Assembly (NCBI GenBank): GCA_036393295.1
Contig: DASWHF010000171.1
Coordinates: 1-20,866, forward strand
Source: DASWHF01 sp036393295
GTDB taxonomy: Bacteria > Pseudomonadota > Gammaproteobacteria > Acidiferrobacterales > UBA6901
Direction of reading: 5' to 3'
DNA length: 20,866 bases
Shown here: one piece after another, positions 6,460-14,168 of the stretch
Numbering within the stretch: position 1 is the stretch's first letter
How the letters are laid out: each line of letters opens with the position of its first letter
Translations under genes and position numbers: made by a program
The notes under the pieces: generated by a model
Database searches by the model: none
What the model saw: the letters and a program-made list of their open reading frames with translations, nothing else
Told to the model about the DNA's origin: nothing

Positions 6460-7044
6460 TCAGATCCTCAGGTGCATCCCACCCAGTTTGCGGCGGTTCA
6501 GCTCGCGCAGCCACCACACGCCGGCGGCGAAACCTATTATCAGCATAGCAAAGGAAATGCCGAGCCAGGTCCAGTCGAAGAACAGGCGCCCGGCCGGCCC
6601 GGGCGCGGCGGCCGGCGGCGGCGCGGGCGCGGCGGCATCGGGCTGCGGCGGCGCGGGCGCGTTCTGCCCGGCCGCCAGCTCGGCGAGTTTCTGCGCCAGC
6701 TCCTTGGTGCGCGCGGTTTCCGCGGCCAGCGCCGACTGTGCGGCGGCGAGCTGGCCGCGCAGCCGGTCCAGCTGCTGGCGCGCCGGCGGCTCGGCCATCA
6801 GCGCGTCGTTCGCCGCCCAGCCCTCGGCGCCGGCGGCGTCGCGCACGCGCGTGAAGGCGGCACCGCGCTCCAGCACCTCGAGCGATGCGCCGGTACTGAG
6901 CGTCTTGACCGCCGGCGCGTCGGCGGCCGGCGACCAGTGCAGGGTGATCTGGACGCGGTCGGTCACCCAGGCCGTTTCGGCGCGCGCCTCGGCGGCCAGC
7001 ACGAGCAACAGCGCGGCCACGACTGTCAGTCTCAAACCCATCAT
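6460..7044 (-). CDS. SH3 domain-anchor protein (TIGR04211/YgiM-like)
   Basis: 194 residues. A signal peptide (about 1-22, ending ARA-ETAW) is followed by a bacterial SH3 domain (about 24-85, with WVTDRVQITLHWSP, TLSTGASLEVLER and TRVRDAAGAEGWAA). A coiled coil covers about 88-126, then a Pro/Ala-rich linker (128-151). One TM helix (about 159-178) and a short basic cytoplasmic tail RELNRRKLGG end the chain. This SH3, coiled-coil, C-terminal TM order is that of the YgiM/TIGR04211 family, which faces the periplasm near peptidoglycan. Two adjacent ATGs (7044, 7041) are possible starts, with GGGAG 5 or 8 bases upstream. It follows prlC by 11 bp and precedes the glutaredoxin by 4 bp, so it is in the same operon. 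Confidence 0.88.
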   Translation of the reverse strand: MMGLRLTVVAALLLVLAAEARAETAWVTDRVQITLHWSPAADAPAVKTLSTGASLEVLERGAAFTRVRDAAGAEGWAANDALMAEPPARQQLDRLRGQLAAAQSALAAETARTKELAQKLAELAAGQNAPAPPQPDAAAPAPPPAAAPGPAGRLFFDWTWLGISFAMLIIGFAAGVWWLRELNRRKLGGMHLRI

Positions 7045-7055
7045 CCTCTCTCCCG

Positions 7056-9116
7056 CTAGGCGGCCAATCCGGAATGACGCAACAGCGCGTCGATGCGCGG
7101 CTTGCGACCGCGAAATTGGACGAACAGCTCCATCGGTTCGTGCGCGCCGCCCTGCTCGAGGATGGCGTGCAGGAATTCCTCCCCGGTGCGGCGATCGAAC
7201 ACGCCGTTCTCCTCGAACTTGCTGAAGGCGTCGGCCGACAGCACCTCGGCCCACTTGTAGCTGTAGTACCCGGCGGCATAGCCGCCGGCGAAGATGTGCG
7301 AAAAGCCGTTCTCGAAGCGGCTGAAGGCCGGCGGCCGCAGCACCGCCACCTGGGCGCGGACTTCGTCGGCCAGCTCGCCGATGCGCTGGCCGCCGTCGGG
7401 ATCGTAATCGGTGTGCAGGCGCATGTCGAACAGCGAGAACTCGAGCTGGCGCACCATCTGCATCGCCGACTGGAAGTTCTTCGCGGCGATCATCTTCCCG
7501 TACAGATCCGCCGGCAGCGGCGCGCCGGTCTGGTAGTGGTGCGCCAGCAGCCCCAGGGCCTCGCGCTCCCAGCACCAGTTTTCCATGAACTGGCTGGGCA
7601 GCTCGACCGCGTCCCAGGCGACGCCGTTGATGCCGGCCACGCCGACGTGATCGACGCGGGTGAGCATGTGGTGCAGGCCATGGCCGAACTCGTGGAACAG
7701 CGTGGTCACTTCGTCGTGGGTCAGCAGCGCCGGGCGGTCGCCGACCGGCGGCGTGAAATTGCAAATCAAATACGCGACCGGCACCTGCACGCCGGCGGCG
7801 GTGCGCTTGCGGCTGACGCAGTCGTCCATCCAGGCGCCGCCGCGCTTGCCGGGGCGCGGGTGCAGATCCATATAGAAGCGCCCGCGCGGCTCGCCGCCGG
7901 CGTCGCGGATCTCGTAGAAACGCACGTCCTCGTGCCAGGTCTCGACGCCGTCCGCGCGCCGGATGTCGAGCCCGTAGAGGCGGCGCACCACCTCGAACAT
8001 CCCGTTGATGACCGGCTCGGCCGGAAAATACGGCCGCAGGTCCTCGTCGGAAAAGGCGTAGCGCTCCTGGCGCAGCTTCTCGGAATAATACGGCACGTCC
8101 CAGACCTCGAGCTCGCCTGCGCCGAAACGTCCGGCGGCGAAGGCCTTGAGCTCGTCGACCTCGCGGCGCGCGGCCGGCAAGGCGCGCGCCGCGAGGTCGT
8201 TGAGGAAATCGATCACCTCGGCGCTGCTCCCGGCCATCTTGGTCTCGAGCGAATAGGCGGCGTAGTCCGGGAATCCCAGCAGCCGCGCCTTCTCGCGACG
8301 CAGCCTGAGCAACCGCTGCATCACCTCGGCGTTGTCCCAGCGGCCGGCGTGCGGGCCCTGGTCGCTGGCGCGCGTCACATAGGCCTCGTACATCCGGCGG
8401 CGCAGCGCGCGGTTGTCGCAATAAGTCATGAACGGTATGTAGGACGGGGCGTGGAGCGTGAATTTCCAGCCGTCCTGGCCGTCGTGTTGCGCCGCCTCGC
8501 GCGCCGCGGCCAGCGCCGACTCGGGCAGGCCGGTGATCGCATCCGGATCGTCGATCAGCAGCTCCCAGGCGTTGGTCGCGTCCAGCACGTTCTCCTCGAA
8601 CCGGGCGGCGAGCTGCGAGATCGCCTGCTGGATGGCCTTGTAGCGCCGCTTGGCCTCGGGCCCGAGCTCGGCGCCGGCCAGGCGGAAGTCGCGCAGCGCG
8701 TTCTCGACGATCTTGCGCTGCGCCGCGCCGAGATCCTTGAAATCGGCGCGCGCGGCGATCGCCTGGTAGGCGCGGTACAGGCGCTCGTCCTGGCCGAGCT
8801 CGGTGTAGTAATCGCTGAGCTTGGGCAGGCAGCGGTTGTAGACCACCCGCAGCGCATCGTTGTTCATGACCGCGTTGAGGTGCGAGACCGGCGACCACAT
8901 GCGGCTGAGCTGCTCGGTCATGTCCTCGAGCGGCTGCACGAAACCGTCCCAGTCGGGTTCGCGCCCCGCGGCCAGCAGCACCTCGAGCTCGGCGCGGTTG
9001 CGCGCCAGCATTTCATCGAGCGCCGGCTCGACATGCTCGGGGCGAATCGCGCGAAACCGCGGCAGGCCGCTGAAGTCCAGCAGCGGGTTGCCGGTGGCGC
9101 TCGTGTTCTGCGACAT
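7056..9116 (-). CDS. prlC: Oligopeptidase A (M3 family zinc metallopeptidase)
   Basis: 686 residues, as expected for PrlC/OpdA. It degrades short peptides, including cleaved signal peptides, in the cytoplasm. The N-terminus NPLLDFSGLPRFRAIRPEHVEPAL is typical. The catalytic site is intact: HEFGH at 475-479 (two zinc-binding His and catalytic Glu) and the third zinc ligand E505 in DAVELPSQFMENW. The C-terminal FSHIFAGGYAAGYYSYKWAE block, involved in substrate binding in M3 enzymes, is present. It heads the minus-strand operon with the SH3-anchor, glutaredoxin and xthA genes. The SD is weak (AAGG about 14 bases upstream). It is divergent from srkA with 94 bp between the starts. Confidence 0.96.
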   Translation of the reverse strand: MSQNTSATGNPLLDFSGLPRFRAIRPEHVEPALDEMLARNRAELEVLLAAGREPDWDGFVQPLEDMTEQLSRMWSPVSHLNAVMNNDALRVVYNRCLPKLSDYYTELGQDERLYRAYQAIAARADFKDLGAAQRKIVENALRDFRLAGAELGPEAKRRYKAIQQAISQLAARFEENVLDATNAWELLIDDPDAITGLPESALAAAREAAQHDGQDGWKFTLHAPSYIPFMTYCDNRALRRRMYEAYVTRASDQGPHAGRWDNAEVMQRLLRLRREKARLLGFPDYAAYSLETKMAGSSAEVIDFLNDLAARALPAARREVDELKAFAAGRFGAGELEVWDVPYYSEKLRQERYAFSDEDLRPYFPAEPVINGMFEVVRRLYGLDIRRADGVETWHEDVRFYEIRDAGGEPRGRFYMDLHPRPGKRGGAWMDDCVSRKRTAAGVQVPVAYLICNFTPPVGDRPALLTHDEVTTLFHEFGHGLHHMLTRVDHVGVAGINGVAWDAVELPSQFMENWCWEREALGLLAHHYQTGAPLPADLYGKMIAAKNFQSAMQMVRQLEFSLFDMRLHTDYDPDGGQRIGELADEVRAQVAVLRPPAFSRFENGFSHIFAGGYAAGYYSYKWAEVLSADAFSKFEENGVFDRRTGEEFLHAILEQGGAHEPMELFVQFRGRKPRIDALLRHSGLAA

Positions 9117-9128
9117 AGTCGATTAACC

Positions 9129-9158
9129 TTGGGGGTTCATCCGAGGAACCGGCATAAT
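9129..9158 (+). promoter_or_regulatory. Candidate srkA promoter
   Basis: TTGGGG (9129-9134, 3/6 match) and CATAAT (9153-9158, 5/6 match) are spaced by 18 bases, 53 bases before the srkA start. The -10 is good and the -35 is poor, so activator help or a different sigma factor is possible. Confidence 0.38.
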
Positions 9159-9210
9159 CTAGCATGACTTCCGGCGACGCAGTACAAAGCGGGCCACGGC
9201 ACATCCACCC

Positions 9211-10197
9211 ATGAGCACCGCCCATCCTTACGACGCCCTGACGCCGGACCTGATCCTGGACGCGGTTGAGACCTTCGGCGTGCGCTGCACCGGCGGCCTC
9301 CTGGCGCTGAACAGCTACGAGAACCGCGTCTACCGGGTCGACACCGAGGAGCACGGCGCGCGGGTCGCCAAGTTCTACCGGCCGGCGCGCTGGCCGGACG
9401 CGGCGATCCTGGAGGAACACGCCTTCTGCCTGGAGCTGGCCGAGCAGGAGATCCCGGTGGTCGCACCGCTCAGGCGCGAGGACGGCGAGACCCTGTGCCG
9501 GCACGGCGGATTCCGCTTCGCGGTATTCCCCTGGCAGCCGGGGCGCGCGCCCGAGCTCAACCGGCGCGCCGACCACGAGCAGCTCGGCCGCTACCTCGGC
9601 CGCCTGCACCGCGTCGGGGCGAGCGCGCGTTTCGCGCACCGGCCGGGCGTCACCGTCGAGAGCTACGGCCGCGAGTCGGTGGCGTTTCTCCTGGACGGTG
9701 GCCTGCTGCCGGATTATCTCGTCGAGGGTTATCGCTCCCTGACGACGCTGTTGCTCGACACCATCGACGCCCGCTTCGCGGCGATCGCGCCGCGCGGGCT
9801 GCGCCTGCACGCCGACTTCCATCTGTCCAATCTGTTGTGGACCGACCAGGGTCCGCATATCGTCGACTTCGACGACTGCCGCATGGGCCCCGCGGTCCAG
9901 GACCTGTGGATGCTGCTGTCCGGCACGCGCGCCGAGATGGAGACGCAGGTCGGCGAGCTGCTCGAAGGCTATACGCAATTCATGGACTTTGCGGCCGCCG
10001 AGCTCGCGCTGATCGAGCCGTTGCGCACGCTGCGCCTGCTGCACTACAGCGCCTGGCTGGCGCGGCGCTGGGACGACCCGGCCTTCCCGCGCAATTTTCC
10101 GTGGTTCAACACCACGCGCTACTGGGAGGAGCAGGTCCAGTACCTGCGCGAGCAGCAGGCGCTGCTCGACGAGCCGCCACTCGCCTGGATGCCCTGA
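9211..10197 (+). CDS. srkA: Stress response kinase A (YihE/RdoA-type protein kinase)
   Basis: 328 residues, the standard length. SrkA is a choline-kinase-fold Ser/Thr kinase that protects stressed Proteobacteria, acting in the cytoplasm. The diagnostic N-terminal LALNSYENRVYRV (31-43) is present, with K54 in RVAKFYRP as the likely ATP-binding lysine. The catalytic loop LHADFHLSNLLW (199-210) supplies D202 and N207, and IVDFDDCRMGP (217-227) supplies the metal-binding Asp. The start lacks a visible SD, but the N-terminal sequence aligns with the family from this Met. It is followed by 212 bp that hold a REPIN-like repeat and then gor. Nothing suggests damage. Confidence 0.93.
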   Translation: MSTAHPYDALTPDLILDAVETFGVRCTGGLLALNSYENRVYRVDTEEHGARVAKFYRPARWPDAAILEEHAFCLELAEQEIPVVAPLRREDGETLCRHGGFRFAVFPWQPGRAPELNRRADHEQLGRYLGRLHRVGASARFAHRPGVTVESYGRESVAFLLDGGLLPDYLVEGYRSLTTLLLDTIDARFAAIAPRGLRLHADFHLSNLLWTDQGPHIVDFDDCRMGPAVQDLWMLLSGTRAEMETQVGELLEGYTQFMDFAAAELALIEPLRTLRLLHYSAWLARRWDDPAFPRNFPWFNTTRYWEEQVQYLREQQALLDEPPLAWMP

Positions 10198-10260
10198 CGT
10201 AAGGTCGCTACACTGGCGGCGACCAAAGCCCACGGTATCTTCTTGTTGAGGAGAACGGGA

Positions 10261-10407
10261 ATAGTGCGCACTGCCCGTCCACGGGGTCCCTTCTCCCTCC
10301 GGGAGAAGGACAGGATGAGGGCGGTTCTTCGGAGCCGTCGGCCCTCACCCCGACCCTCTCCCGGAGGGAGAGGGAGAAACCCTACGCACTATCTACCGAT
10401 CGGATCA
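10261..10407 (+). repeat. REPIN/MITE-like repeat, copy 1 (upstream of gor)
   Basis: Two 9-bp hairpins, CCTTCTCCC-tcc-GGGAGAAGG (10289-10309) and CCCTCTCCC-gga-GGGAGAGGG (10354-10374), flank a short middle. The two halves are inverted relatives of each other (GGATGAGGG versus CCCTCACCCC), the organisation of paired REP sequences. The unit is bracketed by ATAGTGCG (10261-10268) and CGCACTAT (10385-10392), an 8-bp terminal inverted repeat. The far flank reads through CCGATCGGATCA to 10407, two bases before the gor ATG. A second copy lies at 19613-19740 in the opposite absolute orientation. No transposase (RAYT) gene is in the window. Confidence 0.88.
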
Positions 10408-10409
10408 AT

Positions 10410-11762
10410 ATGACCATAAACTACGACTTCCTGGTGATCGGCGGAGGCAGCGGCGGGCTCGCCGCGGCCAAGCGCGCCGCCGCCCATGGCGCGCGCAGCG
10501 CCATCATCGAGAGCGGACGCATCGGCGGGACCTGCGTCAACCGCGGCTGCGTGCCGAAGAAGGTGATGTGGAACGCCGCCGCGGTCGCCGACCTGCTGCG
10601 CGCCGCGCCCGACTACGGCTTCGACCTGGGTTCGACGAAGTTCGACTGGGCGGTGATCAAACGCGCGCGCGACGAGTACCTCGAGCGCCTGAACGGCATC
10701 TATCATCGCGGCCTCGAGGTCGCCCGGGTCGACGAGATCGCGGGCCACGCGCGGTTTCGCGACGCACATAGCGTTACGGTCGGCGACAAGGTCTATCGCG
10801 CCGGGCATATCCTGATCGCCACGGGCGCGACACCCGAGCGGCCGCCGGTCGAGGGCGCGGAGCTCGGCATCACCAGCGACGGCTTCTTCGAGCTCGAGTC
10901 CCAGCCGCGGCGCGTGCTGGTCGTGGGCGGCGGTTATATCGGCGTCGAGCTCGCCGGGCTGCTCAACGCGCTCGGCTCGGACGTGACGCTGCTGCTGCGC
11001 GGCGAGACCCTGCTGCGCGGTTTCGACGCCGGCCTGCGCGACACGCTCATGGAGGCCATGCAGGAGGACGGCGTCAGCTTCCTGACCTGCGTGCACCTCA
11101 AGCGCCTGGCGCGCGGGCGCGACGGCCGGATCGAACTGACCGGCGCCGCGGGCGTGTCGGTCGGCGGATTCGACACGGTGATCTGGGCGACCGGCCGGCG
11201 CCCCAGCACCCGGGACCTGGGTCTCGCCGCCGCCGGCGTGGCGACCGACGACCGTGGCCACGTCACCACCGACGCCTGGCAGAACGCCTCGGTCGCCGGC
11301 ATCTACGCGGTCGGCGACGTCACCGGGCGGGTGGCCCTGACGCCGGTGGCGATCGCCGCCGGACGCCGGCTCGCCGACCGGCTGTTCGGCGGCCGGCCGG
11401 ATGCTAAACTCGACTACGAGAACATCCCCACCGTGGTCTTCAGCCATCCGCCGATCGGCACCGTGGGCATGAGCGAGGACGCCGCCCACGAGCGCTATGG
11501 CGAGGGCGCGGTCAAGGTCTACCAGACGCGCTTCACCGACATGTTCCACGCCGTCACCCGGCACAAACCCAAGACACTGATGAAGCTGGTGACCGTCGGG
11601 GAGCGCGAAAAGATCGTCGGCTGCCACGTCATCGGCCCGCACGCCGACGAGATCATCCAGGGCTTCGCGGTGGCGGTGAAGATGGGCGCCGCCAAGGCGG
11701 ATTTCGACAACACCGTGGCGATCCACCCCACCAGCGGGGAGGAACTCGTCACCATGAGATGA
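10410..11762 (+). CDS. gor: Glutathione-disulfide reductase
   Basis: 450 residues. It reduces GSSG to GSH with NADPH as a cytoplasmic FAD homodimer. The FAD motif VIGGGSGGLAA (9-19) is followed by the redox disulfide C42/C47 in GGTCVNRGCVPKK. The NADPH Rossmann motif VVGGGYIGVELAG (171-183) is followed by R197 and R203 (LLLRGETLLRGFD), the basic pair that selects NADPH. GIYAVGDVTG (298-307) and the catalytic HPTSGEE (H439, E444) complete the enzyme. The start MTINYDFLVIGGGSGG matches Gor proteins. Only GGA at 10402-10404 could serve as an SD, because a REPIN-like repeat abuts the ATG. The stop overlaps the gamma-carbonic anhydrase start (ATGA), so the two are co-translated. Confidence 0.95.
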   Translation: MTINYDFLVIGGGSGGLAAAKRAAAHGARSAIIESGRIGGTCVNRGCVPKKVMWNAAAVADLLRAAPDYGFDLGSTKFDWAVIKRARDEYLERLNGIYHRGLEVARVDEIAGHARFRDAHSVTVGDKVYRAGHILIATGATPERPPVEGAELGITSDGFFELESQPRRVLVVGGGYIGVELAGLLNALGSDVTLLLRGETLLRGFDAGLRDTLMEAMQEDGVSFLTCVHLKRLARGRDGRIELTGAAGVSVGGFDTVIWATGRRPSTRDLGLAAAGVATDDRGHVTTDAWQNASVAGIYAVGDVTGRVALTPVAIAAGRRLADRLFGGRPDAKLDYENIPTVVFSHPPIGTVGMSEDAAHERYGEGAVKVYQTRFTDMFHAVTRHKPKTLMKLVTVGEREKIVGCHVIGPHADEIIQGFAVAVKMGAAKADFDNTVAIHPTSGEELVTMR

Positions 11763-12292
11763 ACATGGCGATTCGAGTTTATAAAGGTATCACGCCGACA
11801 GTCGCGGCCTCGGCCTACGTGGACGAGCAGGCCGCGGTGATCGGCGACGTGCACATCGGCGCGGACAGCTCGATCTGGCCGATGTGCTCGGTGCGCGGCG
11901 ACGTGAACATCATCCGCATCGGCGATCGCACCAACATCCAGGACGGCAGCGTCATCCACGTCACCCACCAGCACATGCACAACCCCGGCGGCCACGCGAG
12001 CCACATCGGTGACGACGTGACCATCGGCCACAACGTGATCATCCACGGCTGCCGGATCGAAAACCGCTGCCTGGTCGGCATGGGCTCGGTGATCCTCGAC
12101 GGCGCGGTGCTGCGCTCCAACGTGTTCCTCGGCGCCGGGTCGCTGGTGTCCGAGGGCAAGGAGCTGGAAGGCGGCTATCTCTATCTCGGCCGGCCGGCGA
12201 AGCGGATACGCGAGCTGACCGACGTCGAATGGAAGTGGTTCGAGTATTCGGCGCAGCATTACGTGCGCCTGAAGAACGATTATCTCAAGTGA
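11759..12292 (+). CDS. Gamma-class carbonic anhydrase family protein (YrdA-like)
   Basis: 177 residues with left-handed beta-helix hexapeptide repeats (AAVIGDVHIGADSSIW, about 25-40, and later turns). The three zinc ligands are H67 (SVIHVTH), H91 and H96 (IGHNVIIHG), with R46-G-D48 as in active gamma-CAs, so CO2 hydration or a related acyl-like activity is plausible; many members have no proven activity. The C-terminal amphipathic helix (RELTDVEWKWFEYSAQHYV) caps the trimer. The start at 11759 overlaps the gor stop by four bases (ATGA); a second ATG at 11765 is an alternative. It is probably expressed with gor, perhaps linking thiol redox and CO2 homeostasis (inference). Confidence is high for the family and low for the physiological substrate. 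Confidence 0.9.
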   Translation: MNMAIRVYKGITPTVAASAYVDEQAAVIGDVHIGADSSIWPMCSVRGDVNIIRIGDRTNIQDGSVIHVTHQHMHNPGGHASHIGDDVTIGHNVIIHGCRIENRCLVGMGSVILDGAVLRSNVFLGAGSLVSEGKELEGGYLYLGRPAKRIRELTDVEWKWFEYSAQHYVRLKNDYLK

Positions 12293-12540
12293 TCGTTGTC
12301 GCGAGTGGGTCAGGTAGGGCGGGCCTTGGCCCGCCGTAATATTTCTTGTCGAATCGCCTTCGGCGATGATGAGCCCCTACTTGCGGGTCCCGCCCCGCGG
12401 GCGGGCTGCGGTGCTCGGCGAGCTCTGACGGGGGTCAACGTCAAAACCAGCGGTCATAGGGCGTTGCCAAAACTTAAAGGGCTAGGTGGCTTTGTCGCTA
12501 ATTTGTTTTCCTTTGCGTATTTGCGTTGAAAATTATTTCA
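12293..12540. other. Non-coding, hairpin-rich convergent intergenic region
   Basis: This 248-bp gap between two converging genes holds no credible ORF. It contains several GC hairpins: the one at 12318-12335, ATCGCC-ttc-GGCGAT, and CCCGC-ccc-GCGGG. It then becomes AT-rich near aroE. On the minus strand AACGCAAA and ACGCAAAGG occur in tandem near 12513-12530, a short element that I recognise as dispersed in many proteobacterial genomes. I read it as accumulated repeat fragments plus transcription ends. Confidence 0.5.
12318..12335 (+). terminator. GGCGGGCC-tt-GGCCCGCC hairpin, terminator or REP-like unit
   Basis: A perfect 8-bp stem with a 2-base loop lies 26 bases after the carbonic anhydrase stop. 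It is preceded by GTAGG and followed by GTAATATTTCTT, an imperfect T-rich run. It may terminate the gor operon. It also looks like a common dispersed palindrome of Proteobacteria, so its origin may be a REP-like element. Confidence 0.5.
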
Positions 12541-13386
12541 TCATCCCTCTTTCCTCAACATCTCAATCACCGCCCGCGTCTCCGGCCGCTTCCCGCGCCA
12601 CAGCAGGAACGACTCCGCCGCCTGCTCGACCAGCATGCCGAGGCCGTCGACGGCCTGCTCGGCGCCGTGCAGGATGGACCAGTCGATGAACGGCCGCGCC
12701 TTGTCGCCGTACATCATGTCGTAGGCGGTGGCGCGGTTGGCGAAGACGGTCTCGGGCAGCGGCGGGACCTCGCCGGCGAGGCTGGCGGCGGTGCCGTTGA
12801 TCACTAGGTCGAAATGCCGGCCCTTGAGGCCGTCGAAGCCGACCGCCTCGAGCGTCCCGTGGTGCGCGAAGGCGCGCACCATCTCTTTGGCCCTGGAGAC
12901 GGTGCGGTTGGCGATCACGATCAGCGCCGGGTTCTGCTTGAGCAGCGGCGCCAGCACGCCGCGCACCGCGCCGCCAGCGCCGAGGATCAGGATGCGCCGG
13001 CCCTTGAGATGCAGGTTCAGGTTCCGGGTCAGGTCGTGGACCAGGCCGGCGCCGTCGGTGTTGTCGCCGAACACGCGGCCGTCGGCCTCGAACTTGAGCG
13101 TGTTCACGGCCTGCGCCACCTGGGCGCGCTCGCTGACATGATCGGCGAGCCGGAAGGCCTCCTGCTTGAACGGCACGGTGACATTGAGCCCCTTGCCGCC
13201 GTGGGCGCGGAACTGCTCGACCGCCTGGGCGAAACCGCCGACGTCGACCTGAATGGCGCCGTAGTCGATGCGCTCGCCGAACTGCGCCGCGAACGCCTTG
13301 TGGATGCGCGGCGATTTGCTGTGCGCCACCGGATTACCCATCACGGCGTAGCGTTCGGGCTGGTCGAAATCGAAGGGGTCTGCCAT
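12541..13386 (-). CDS. aroE: Shikimate dehydrogenase
   Basis: 281 residues. It converts 3-dehydroshikimate to shikimate with NADPH in the cytoplasmic aromatic amino acid pathway, which also yields the chorismate used by UbiC. The substrate site is intact: AVMGNPVAHSKSPRIH (14-29), catalytic K74 in NVTVPFK, N95 in AVNTLKF and D111 in GDNTDG. The NADPH site has ILGAGGAVRG (134-143) and NRTVSRA (160-166), with the NRT motif selecting NADPH. The C-terminal DGLGMLVEQAAESF helix is typical. The start at 13386 is fixed by GGAG 5 bases upstream. An in-frame ATG at 13461 would add 25 unrelated residues and is unlikely. It converges on the gor/CA operon. Confidence 0.95.
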   Translation of the reverse strand: MADPFDFDQPERYAVMGNPVAHSKSPRIHKAFAAQFGERIDYGAIQVDVGGFAQAVEQFRAHGGKGLNVTVPFKQEAFRLADHVSERAQVAQAVNTLKFEADGRVFGDNTDGAGLVHDLTRNLNLHLKGRRILILGAGGAVRGVLAPLLKQNPALIVIANRTVSRAKEMVRAFAHHGTLEAVGFDGLKGRHFDLVINGTAASLAGEVPPLPETVFANRATAYDMMYGDKARPFIDWSILHGAEQAVDGLGMLVEQAAESFLLWRGKRPETRAVIEMLRKEG

Positions 13387-13726
13387 GGCACTCCGTCCGC
13401 TGCCGGGGACCGGCGGTGTCTGTCGTCCGCATGCCGGCGCGCGACGGCGAACCACCGGCATCCGGCTCCGATTCCGGCCAGTTTACCGGAAGTCGGCCGT
13501 CGACTCTTCATAAGCGTTCATTGAATTACCGTGGCCGTCCGGCGCTCGGCCCTTGTGTCCGGCCGGGGGATATGGAAAATGCGCGCTTCGCCCACACCAA
13601 AACAACCAGCAGTGGCAACCCCGATGGGCGCGGCCGGCGGCGAGGGATGCGTCGCTTCCGGCCACGATTCCGCATCGGATCATTCGAGGTTTATACAAGA
13701 ATGCGGCGCCGTTCCGGAAAATCGCC
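13387..13726. other. 340-bp divergent intergenic region between aroE and the rhodanese gene
   Basis: No convincing gene is seen here on either strand. It must hold the divergent promoters, but I find only weak candidates: TATACA at 13692-13697 for the rhodanese gene, without a good -35. The rhodanese frame remains open upstream to 13553, but that stretch lacks protein-like composition and comes before the signal peptide. Confidence 0.45.
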
Positions 13727-14155
13727 ATGGTGACGTCGCACGCCATATGCCTGCTGACCGCCGCCGGTCTGTTGCTGGCCGTGCCCCCGGCCGGCGCCGA
13801 GGTCGTCGCGCCCGATGAGATCGCGGGCGTCGTGAAAGTGGATGCCGAGGGCCTGATCGGGCTCGCGCAGCGCAGCCGGCCGGTGCTGATCGACGCGCGC
13901 ATCGCCGTCGACCGCAAGCAGGGCTACATCGAGGATTCCGTGAGCCTGCCGGACGTCGAGACCGACTGCGCGAGTCTCGAGACCATCGCCCCCGACCCGG
14001 CGACGCCGCTGCTGTTCTATTGCAACGGACCGAAGTGCGGGCGCAGCGTGGTGGCCGTGCGCATCGCTCTCCAGTGCGGGTACCGCGAGCTCTACTGGTT
14101 CCGCGGCGGGTTCGAGGAATGGCAGCTCAAGGCTTATCCATATTTGAAGGATTGA
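13727..14155 (+). CDS. Secreted rhodanese-like protein with an extended CX4C active loop
   Basis: 142 residues. A signal peptide (about 1-24, ending AGA-EVV) exports it. A single rhodanese domain follows: PVLIDARIAVDRKQGYIEDSVSLP (52-75), then the active-site loop FYCNGPKCGRS (97-107), with C99 at the usual catalytic position and C104 within the loop. The C-terminal LYWFRGGFEEWQLKAYP (122-138) is the typical rhodanese end. Rhodaneses carry persulfide sulfur; the longer loop with two Cys differs from the compact CxxGxR loop of canonical enzymes. The start at 13727 was chosen for the signal peptide. It is 13 bp upstream of a diguanylate cyclase and probably shares its mRNA. A sulfur-handling or sensing role in the periplasm is inferred. 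Confidence 0.86.
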   Translation: MVTSHAICLLTAAGLLLAVPPAGAEVVAPDEIAGVVKVDAEGLIGLAQRSRPVLIDARIAVDRKQGYIEDSVSLPDVETDCASLETIAPDPATPLLFYCNGPKCGRSVVAVRIALQCGYRELYWFRGGFEEWQLKAYPYLKD

Positions 14156-14168
14156 GAGGAGACGGCTG

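Noticed and set aside
7059..8898. Minus-strand frame running from inside prlC into the SH3-anchor gene, which could look like a fusion
   Set aside because: Only the part from 7044 to 6460 is protein-like and has its own ATG and SD. The upstream part is out of frame with prlC and low-complexity.
7074..9167. 697-codon plus-strand frame opposite prlC
   Set aside because: It is a mirror of the prlC codon pattern in GC-rich DNA. prlC has an intact HEFGH site and full-length homology, and the mirror product has no recognisable fold.
9013..10233. 406-codon minus-strand frame opposite srkA
   Set aside because: It overlaps the prlC start and the divergent promoter region and lacks any domain, while srkA has its kinase motifs.
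10289..10374. Hairpins of the repeat considered as ordinary srkA terminators
   Set aside because: No U-tract follows either stem, and the whole unit recurs at 19613-19740 in another context, so a mobile repeat is the better explanation.
10261..10392. ATAG...CTAT motifs considered as an OxyR site upstream of gor
   Set aside because: The ATAG and CTAT elements are more than 100 bp apart and belong to the repeat's terminal inverted repeats. The OxyR spacing pattern is absent.
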